A DNA stretch of 64,000 bases from Sinomicrobium soli (GTDB lineage: Bacteria > Bacteroidota > Bacteroidia > Flavobacteriales > Flavobacteriaceae), in contig NZ_QLNV01000004.1 of assembly GCF_003285545.1 (NCBI RefSeq), forward strand, positions 62,001 to 126,000. The letters run 5' to 3'. A program made the position numbers and the translations under genes. This document shows positions 59,387-64,000 of this stretch, one piece after another. Numbering within the stretch: the first letter of the stretch is position 1; every line of letters starts with the position of its first letter. The notes below the pieces were generated by a model, which saw nothing but the letters and a program-made list of their open reading frames with translations, was not told the origin of the DNA and searched no databases.

Positions 59387-61168
59387 TCAGAGCAGCGAAG
59401 ATATCGCCTGTCGTATCTTTTCCGGACTGATACCTGTCATTTCCTGTAATTCCCCCACTTTTCCGTGGGAGATAAACGCATCGGGGATACCGAGACGCCG
59501 AATGTTGCTGCTGTATCCGTGTGTGGCCGCAAACTCCAGTATGGCGCTGCCGAACCCTCCGGAAATGCATCCGTCTTCTACGGTGACCAGTATTCCGAAT
59601 TTTGTGAATATGCGGTGCAACAGGGCTTCGTCCAGGGGTTTTACAAACTGCATGTCGTAGTGGGCGACCGCGGGTTTGTTATCATCCGGAAGGCCCTCAA
59701 TGGCCAGGGTGGTGTTATGCGCCATATTTCCTATGCTCAGTACAGCGATCCGGTTGCCGTCTTTCAGCGTTTTTGCTTTTCCCGTTTCCAGTTTCCGGAA
59801 AGGTGTTTTCCAGCGGGGGGTTATTCCCCGCCCCCTGGGATACCTGATGGCGATCGGCGACCGGAGCCCCAGCTGTGCCGTGTACATGATGTTTCTCAGG
59901 TCGGTCTCGTCGGCCGGGGCATAGATGACAAGATTGGGGATGCATCTCAGAAAGGCCAGGTCGAATACGCCGTGGTGGGTAGCCCCGTCTTCCCCGACCA
60001 GCCCTGCGCGGTCGAGACAGAAAATGACCGGGAGGCCCTGCAGGGCCACGTCGTGAATAACCTGGTCGTAGGCCCGTTGCAGGAAGGTGGAATATATATT
60101 GCAAAAGGGAATAAGCCCCTGTGTGGCCATACCTGCTGCCAGCGTAACGGCATGCTGTTCTGCGATCCCCACGTCAAAGGCGCGTTCCGGGAAGGCATCC
60201 ATCATAAACCTCAGCGAGCTGCCGGTGGGCATGGCAGGGGTAATTCCCACGATCTTTTCGTTGTTCCCGGCAAGTTCTACCAGGGTATGGCCAAAGACAT
60301 CCTGGTATTTGGGAGGAAGATCGTAAGCGGTGTCCTTTTTTACGATCTCGCCGGTGATCCGGTCAAATTTTCCCGGGGCGTGATAAAGTACCTGGTTCTC
60401 TTCGGCTTTCCGCAGGCCCTTGCCTTTAGTGGTTACGATATGGAGGAACCTGGGGCCCCCGAGTTCTTTCAGGCGGGATAGTTCGCTGATCAGGGCAGGA
60501 AGGTCATGACCGTCTACCGGTCCGCTGTAATCGAAATTAAGAGCCTTTACAATATTGTGCTGTGCCGGTTTCCGTTGTGTCTTGACCCTGGTCAGGTATT
60601 CTTTTACCGCGCCCACACTGGGGTCTATACCTATGGCATTGTCATTGAGTATGATAAGAATGTTGGCGTCGGTAACCCCTGTGTGATTAAGCCCCTCGAA
60701 GGCCATTCCGCTTGCTATGGAGGCATCGCCGATAACGGCAATATGCTGTTTTCCGGTATCCCCTTTAATGGCTGAAGCCATGGCCATCCCCAGAACAGCG
60801 GATATGGAGGTCGACGAATGCCCCGTGCCGAAGGTATCGTATATACTTTCCCCGCGTTTCGGAAAACCGCTGATGCCTCCGAGCTGGCGGTTGGTGTGAA
60901 AAATGTTTTTTCTTCCCGTAAGTATCTTGTGTCCGTAAGCCTGGTGACCTACATCCCATACCAGTTGGTCCAGGGGAGTGTTGAAGACGTAGTGGAGCGC
61001 AATGGTGAGCTCTACGACCCCGAGGCTGGCCCCGAGGTGGCCTTCTTTTACCGAGACGATATCGATAATAAAATCGCGCAGTTCCGCCGCCACTTCGGGC
61101 AGTTGCTCCGGCGACAGTTTTCTGAGGTCTTCGGGGGTGTCTATATGGGCTAACAGTTTTTCGGGCAT
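59387..61168 (-). CDS. dxs: 1-deoxy-D-xylulose-5-phosphate synthase
   Basis: This 593-residue transketolase-like enzyme has the thiamine diphosphate motif GDASIASGMAFEGLNHTGV then LILNDN-type (LIILNDNAIGIDPSVGAV). The pyrimidine-domain and C-terminal parts carry GIAEQHAVTLAAGMA, DRAGLVGEDGATHHGVFDLA (part) and YPRGRG. It condenses pyruvate and glyceraldehyde-3-phosphate in the first step of the MEP isoprenoid pathway. It is slightly shorter than the ~620-residue norm, as in many Bacteroidota. Confidence 0.95.
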   Translation of the reverse strand: MPEKLLAHIDTPEDLRKLSPEQLPEVAAELRDFIIDIVSVKEGHLGASLGVVELTIALHYVFNTPLDQLVWDVGHQAYGHKILTGRKNIFHTNRQLGGISGFPKRGESIYDTFGTGHSSTSISAVLGMAMASAIKGDTGKQHIAVIGDASIASGMAFEGLNHTGVTDANILIILNDNAIGIDPSVGAVKEYLTRVKTQRKPAQHNIVKALNFDYSGPVDGHDLPALISELSRLKELGGPRFLHIVTTKGKGLRKAEENQVLYHAPGKFDRITGEIVKKDTAYDLPPKYQDVFGHTLVELAGNNEKIVGITPAMPTGSSLRFMMDAFPERAFDVGIAEQHAVTLAAGMATQGLIPFCNIYSTFLQRAYDQVIHDVALQGLPVIFCLDRAGLVGEDGATHHGVFDLAFLRCIPNLVIYAPADETDLRNIMYTAQLGLRSPIAIRYPRGRGITPRWKTPFRKLETGKAKTLKDGNRIAVLSIGNMAHNTTLAIEGLPDDNKPAVAHYDMQFVKPLDEALLHRIFTKFGILVTVEDGCISGGFGSAILEFAATHGYSSNIRRLGIPDAFISHGKVGELQEMTGISPEKIRQAISSLL

Positions 61169-61175
61169 GATGGTA

Positions 61176-61204
61176 CAAAAGTACGAGAAGCGTTTGTATT
61201 TTTG
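61176..61204. promoter_or_regulatory. Divergent -7 boxes for dxs and tadA
   Basis: TACTTTTG on the reverse strand (61183 to 61176) lies 7 bp before the dxs ATG. TATTTTTG on the forward strand (61197-61204) lies 5 bp before the tadA ATG. Both are perfect TAnnTTTG, and both imply nearly leaderless mRNAs. Confidence 0.55.
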
Positions 61205-61209
61205 CGGGT

Positions 61210-61659
61210 ATGACGACTACTTTTGACGACGAATATTTTATGAAAAAGGCACTGCAGGAAGCGGAAGCAGCCTATGAAAAAGGAGAGGTGCCCGTGGGAG
61301 CCGTAGTGGTGATCGGCGACAGGATCATTGCCAGGGCGCATAACCTCACGGAGACGCTTACCGATGTCACTGCCCATGCAGAAATGCAGGCCATTACTTC
61401 AGCCTCGGGTTTTATCGGCGGAAAATACCTGAAGGGGTGTACCTTGTATGTAACGCTGGAGCCTTGCCAGATGTGTGCCGGCGCCCTGTACTGGAGCCAG
61501 ATATCGCGGGTGGTTTTCGGGGCGGAGGATACAGACCGCGGCTTTAGGGCCATGGGGGCGTCGCTGCATCCCAAAACAATACTGAAAAAAGGAGTGATGG
61601 CGGGTGAAGCGGCCGGGTTGCTCCAGCAGTTCTTCAGGAAAAAACGACCCAGACATTAA
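61210..61659 (+). CDS. tadA: tRNA-specific adenosine deaminase
   Basis: This 149-residue deaminase has the zinc/catalytic motifs VTAHAEMQAIT and LEPCQMCAGALYWSQI, with FGAEDTDRGF typical of TadA. It converts A34 to inosine in tRNA-Arg(ACG). It is divergent from dxs. Confidence 0.93.
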   Translation: MTTTFDDEYFMKKALQEAEAAYEKGEVPVGAVVVIGDRIIARAHNLTETLTDVTAHAEMQAITSASGFIGGKYLKGCTLYVTLEPCQMCAGALYWSQISRVVFGAEDTDRGFRAMGASLHPKTILKKGVMAGEAAGLLQQFFRKKRPRH

Positions 61660-61983
61660 AGCGTGCGGGATATATTCCAGCCTGTAAGGCACTTTCAGAA
61701 GCAATCTCCACAGACCCGTTAATAAGAAATTTTTGGCAGGAGGGGAGAGGCGACTCTAACTTTTTTATGTATTTATCCTTAGGGGGCAGTATGCGGGTTT
61801 ACCGGCCGTATAATGGTGATGCCGGTGTCTTTTTTACAGAGATGTTAAAAAAATATTCAAAACGCGACCGAAAACCGGGTTTTACCGCTCGTTTTGCCCG
61901 GATCCGCCGCTCACCACTTTAGAAATTTTTTTGTAATTTAGTCTCCCCCGCCAGGTATGACCTCAATAACCCTTACGGAAACT
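61660..61983. other. Non-coding gap at the edge of the T6SS locus
   Basis: A 324-bp stretch with AT-rich runs (TTAAAAAAATATTC near 61846) and no reading frame of note. No clear terminator was seen for tadA or for the T6SS-side operon. It does not contain the missing part of the VgrG-like gene in any frame. Confidence 0.45.
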
Positions 61984-62325
61984 TTAGGTTAAAGACGTAC
62001 TGTAACTAACCAATCCGAAAAGCCTACTTCGGCTATGAAACGACATATCGTTGGGGCTACGCTCTATATCCACATGAGTCACCAGACCTTTAAAGATTAA
62101 ACCGGTATTTGTGTCTTTTATATTTTTGGGTGCTATTTCAATTTGGATCTGTTGTCCGACATACTGCTGGGCCTTATCAATAACCCCGGCAATAAAAGCC
62201 TTGGGAAGCGGCTGTCTGACAAAAAAAGTATGATGGGAGAGCAGCCCCTGCTGTATTCCCATCCTGGAGAATTTGGTAATGGCTTCTCCATTGATACTTA
62301 TCTTGATGTTTGTTTGTATAGCCAT
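61984..62325 (-). CDS. VgrG N-terminal-like fragment (T6SS spike), probably truncated
   Basis: This 113-residue protein resembles the first domain of VgrG/TssI of Bacteroidota T6SS (IKISINGEAITKFSRMGIQQ, LLSHHTFFVRQPLP, IDKAQQYVGQQIQIEIAPKN, GLIFKGLVTHVDIERSPND). Full VgrG is ~600 residues; here the similarity ends after about residue 100 in an unrelated tail (RLFGLVSYSTSLT) and there is no room downstream for the rest. It may be a decayed copy or a free-standing adaptor domain. It is last in the probable T6SS operon. Confidence 0.6.
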   Translation of the reverse strand: MAIQTNIKISINGEAITKFSRMGIQQGLLSHHTFFVRQPLPKAFIAGVIDKAQQYVGQQIQIEIAPKNIKDTNTGLIFKGLVTHVDIERSPNDMSFHSRSRLFGLVSYSTSLT

Positions 62326-62355
62326 AATACAATGTTTTTGATAAAACCTCTCGAT

Positions 62356-62838
62356 TTATTGTGGGTCAACCAATTCTATAATATCAAGGTTTTCAACTTC
62401 CTTATGAGCTTCACCGATCTGCTCTTTTGTACCCACATAGTACTGTATGAATCTAATCACTTCGTTCCCATCGGGGTCCTTATTTACTCCGCCTGCAATA
62501 CCACCGGTGGCAATTATGGTATCTGAAGGCAACTCCCTGTCCATGGTAAACCTGATTTGATTTTCAGGGGCAATACTCCCATTATAAAATTTTGGAAAAC
62601 CTGACAAGCCTGGATTGCTTGTAAATTTTGATAACAACACCCCGCTTGACGGGATTCTGTATACACGTGATTTATCCTGGTATTCTTTATCCGCACCGTT
62701 TTCCTGGTTGTAAATGACAAGGATATAGCCTTTATAATCCTCGGGAACTACAAATATGCTGGGTTCCCCTCGCTGGCAACTCGTCAAAACGGAGATTAAA
62801 ACGAGTAATAATACAGGAATATTGATTTTAAAATTCAT
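62356..62838 (-). CDS. Lipoprotein of the DUF6843 type
   Basis: This 160-residue protein has a lipoprotein signal (VLLLVLISVLTSC, lipobox LTSC) and a small beta-rich domain starting EPSIFVVPEDYKGYILVIYN, with YRIPSSGVLLSKF. The pattern recalls DUF6843. It overlaps the upstream 262-residue gene by 11 bp. In T6SS loci a lipoprotein directly after a candidate effector often gives immunity to a periplasmic toxin; that is inferred. Confidence 0.7.
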   Translation of the reverse strand: MNFKINIPVLLLVLISVLTSCQRGEPSIFVVPEDYKGYILVIYNQENGADKEYQDKSRVYRIPSSGVLLSKFTSNPGLSGFPKFYNGSIAPENQIRFTMDRELPSDTIIATGGIAGGVNKDPDGNEVIRFIQYYVGTKEQIGEAHKEVENLDIIELVDPQ

Positions 62839-63616
62839 CTTGAATACGTTTGTTCCATTCGTCTACAGTATACGTTTGATCTCCTTCACGGACGCCGGTA
62901 AAATTTCCTTCGCTGTTAAACATAATCTGCATGTCCACATTAAATAAAGGATTCTTGTTATCCCCGAAAAGACTGTGTAAACCACCCTTTTCCTTATATG
63001 CCCCTAAAAAGACCTTGGTATATCCGGATTGGTCTACCACAAAGGCTTCTGCACTTGGAAAACTGTCTCCGATAAAAGACCCTTTGATATACAGTACCCC
63101 GTTTTCCAGGTCTTCTGTTATGGATAATGTGGAGTGTACATCAAGCCTTGGAGTAATAAAACCCGGGGTAAGCGGGTCTTTGCCATAGTGGTGAAAATCA
63201 AATGAGGCCGTTCCTTTACTAAAATTCCTGTTAGAAATCAAAGCAGTTGGTTCGCCAATGTCAGCAGCGGGTGGGATATAAGATCCGGGGGTAGGACCCG
63301 GACTTCCATAAAATATAGTAGGGTCACTTCTAAATTCCAATCCGGAAATAGAACCTTGTGCAGGATCAACGGTAAAAGTAGAACGAACTCTTGACCAGGC
63401 ATCCGGGTCGGGGTAAGATCCTGTTGTAGGCCCTCTGCCATCCCCTCTAAAAAAAATACCCGTTGTAGGAGCCGAAATAAAAGACCGTATATGAACGGGC
63501 CAGGGCCATTGCCCCTCCACACGAAGCGTAAAGTTCAGCTCCCCGCTATAGCCTATATGTGCCATGCTTTCTCCCCATTTTAAGGCCTCTTCTACAGAGT
63601 GTACATTGATCTCCAT
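62828..63616 (-). CDS. Unknown protein in T6SS locus, candidate effector
   Basis: This 262-residue protein has no signal peptide or membrane helix. It is rich in Gly, Pro and beta-strand-like segments (HIGYSGELNFTLRVEG, GIFFRGDGRGPTTGS, TASFDFHHYGKDPLTP, LDVHSTLSITEDLENG). No toxin motif was recognised. Its place between Hcp (10-bp gap) and a lipoprotein (11-bp overlap) is that of an effector or Hcp-carried cargo. Confidence 0.65.
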   Translation of the reverse strand: MEINVHSVEEALKWGESMAHIGYSGELNFTLRVEGQWPWPVHIRSFISAPTTGIFFRGDGRGPTTGSYPDPDAWSRVRSTFTVDPAQGSISGLEFRSDPTIFYGSPGPTPGSYIPPAADIGEPTALISNRNFSKGTASFDFHHYGKDPLTPGFITPRLDVHSTLSITEDLENGVLYIKGSFIGDSFPSAEAFVVDQSGYTKVFLGAYKEKGGLHSLFGDNKNPLFNVDMQIMFNSEGNFTGVREGDQTYTVDEWNKRIQDEF

Positions 63617-63626
63617 ACTATCCGCT

Positions 63627-64000
63627 TTACAGGCTCACAGGCCAGTTCTTGTCAAACCTGGAACCATTAATCTCAATTTCTTTAGCTACAATGGTGATTT
63701 CAGCACGCATCGGGAGCGTATCATCAGCATCAAAGGCTTCTTTATAAGCCACACAATAGGCTTTACGGAATTTCAGCCCACGCATTTTCGACATGCCGTC
63801 CCGGCGGTAAAACACAAATGCCCCATCTTTCACGTGGCTCGGGTTGCGCATCCAATCGAACAGGGTGGTACTTTTGGTCAGTTCCACCAGTACCCGGATA
63901 CGCCCTCCCCTCGGGTCTGCCGCCGGCCGGTCGCTATGATCGGTATCCTGTACCATCGACATCCGGTATTGCAGTACAACCATTTCTTCATGGTCTATAG
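63627..64000 (-). CDS. T6SS tube protein Hcp/TssD, Bacteroidota type (5' end outside window)
   Basis: The reverse-strand frame stays open to the window edge (IDHEEMVVLQYRMSMVQD), so the start lies beyond 64000. The visible ~124 residues match TssD of the Bacteroidota T6SS: DRPAADPRGGRIRVLVELT (part), TLFDWMRNPSHVKDGAFVFY, MSKMRGLKFRKAYCVAYKEAF (part), MRAEITIVAKEIEI. It forms the hexameric inner tube. It is first in the probable four-gene operon running to lower coordinates. Confidence 0.85.
   Translation of the reverse strand, partial: IDHEEMVVLQYRMSMVQDTDHSDRPAADPRGGRIRVLVELTKSTTLFDWMRNPSHVKDGAFVFYRRDGMSKMRGLKFRKAYCVAYKEAFDADDTLPMRAEITIVAKEIEINGSRFDKNWPVSL

Overview
The window looks like a chromosomal segment of a gliding or T9SS-bearing member of the Bacteroidota, most likely Flavobacteriia. 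Evidence: several proteins end in the type-B sorting domain of type IX secretion; PorT, GldN, SprB-like and PorP/SprF proteins are present; promoters match the Bacteroidota -7 box TAnnTTTG and starts lack Shine-Dalgarno sites; DUF3109, DUF3078 and DUF983 proteins and a Bacteroidota-type (subtype iii) T6SS Hcp occur. No rRNA, tRNA, CRISPR array or insertion sequence was seen.

Layout. 1-4632: a truncated MocR/PdxR regulator, a divergent Asp/Glu racemase, a serine-dependent hydrolase and a DmpA-type aminopeptidase, together a possible D-amino-acid/peptide cluster. 4723-10449: housekeeping genes (xerD, porT, ubiE/menG, an aspartate aminotransferase, rsmG, a family 2 glycosyltransferase). 10450-37334: the accessory core. 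A cell-surface locus (secreted type-B CTD protein, PorP/SprF-SPOR-TonB fusion, ~3,560-residue SprB-like adhesin, PorP/SprF protein, coiled-coil secreted protein) is flanked by two paralogous HTH/S24 regulators, an ECF sigma factor with a membrane SPOR-like partner, a LuxR-type response regulator and a solitary gldN with its usual FAD oxidoreductase neighbour. 37368-45559: DUF983, an ABC-F ATPase, then a cytochrome oxidase assembly/subunit operon (ctaB, two subunit III genes, subunit IV, thioredoxin-like, SCO, DUF420, small CxxC protein). 45603-61659: further housekeeping (bacilliredoxin, HupE/UreJ-like, dCMP deaminase, S41 protease, MarC, GDPD, DUF3109, nrdB-nrdA, RDD, dgt, DUF3078, dxs, tadA). 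61984-64000: the edge of a T6SS locus (Hcp/TssD, possible effector, lipoprotein, VgrG N-terminal fragment).

The most notable signal is a three-copy promoter module in the accessory core. The exact palindrome TAGAATAAGTTCTA occurs at 12412, 12980 and (reverse strand) 33984. In each case a second, related palindrome sits exactly 22 bp downstream centre to centre, and a TACTTT -7-like box starts exactly 34 bp after that. One copy precedes the SprB-like operon, one precedes the second HTH/S24 regulator, and one drives a ~430-nt interval closed by a strong terminator that contains no conventional gene. The two HTH/S24 regulators have nearly identical recognition-helix regions and have both lost the S24 catalytic lysine, so they are candidate binders of this element. 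Together this suggests an undescribed regulon coupling phage-repressor-like, protease-dead regulators to a T9SS adhesin locus.

All functional calls rest on reading the sequence and on recalled family motifs; no database search was run.
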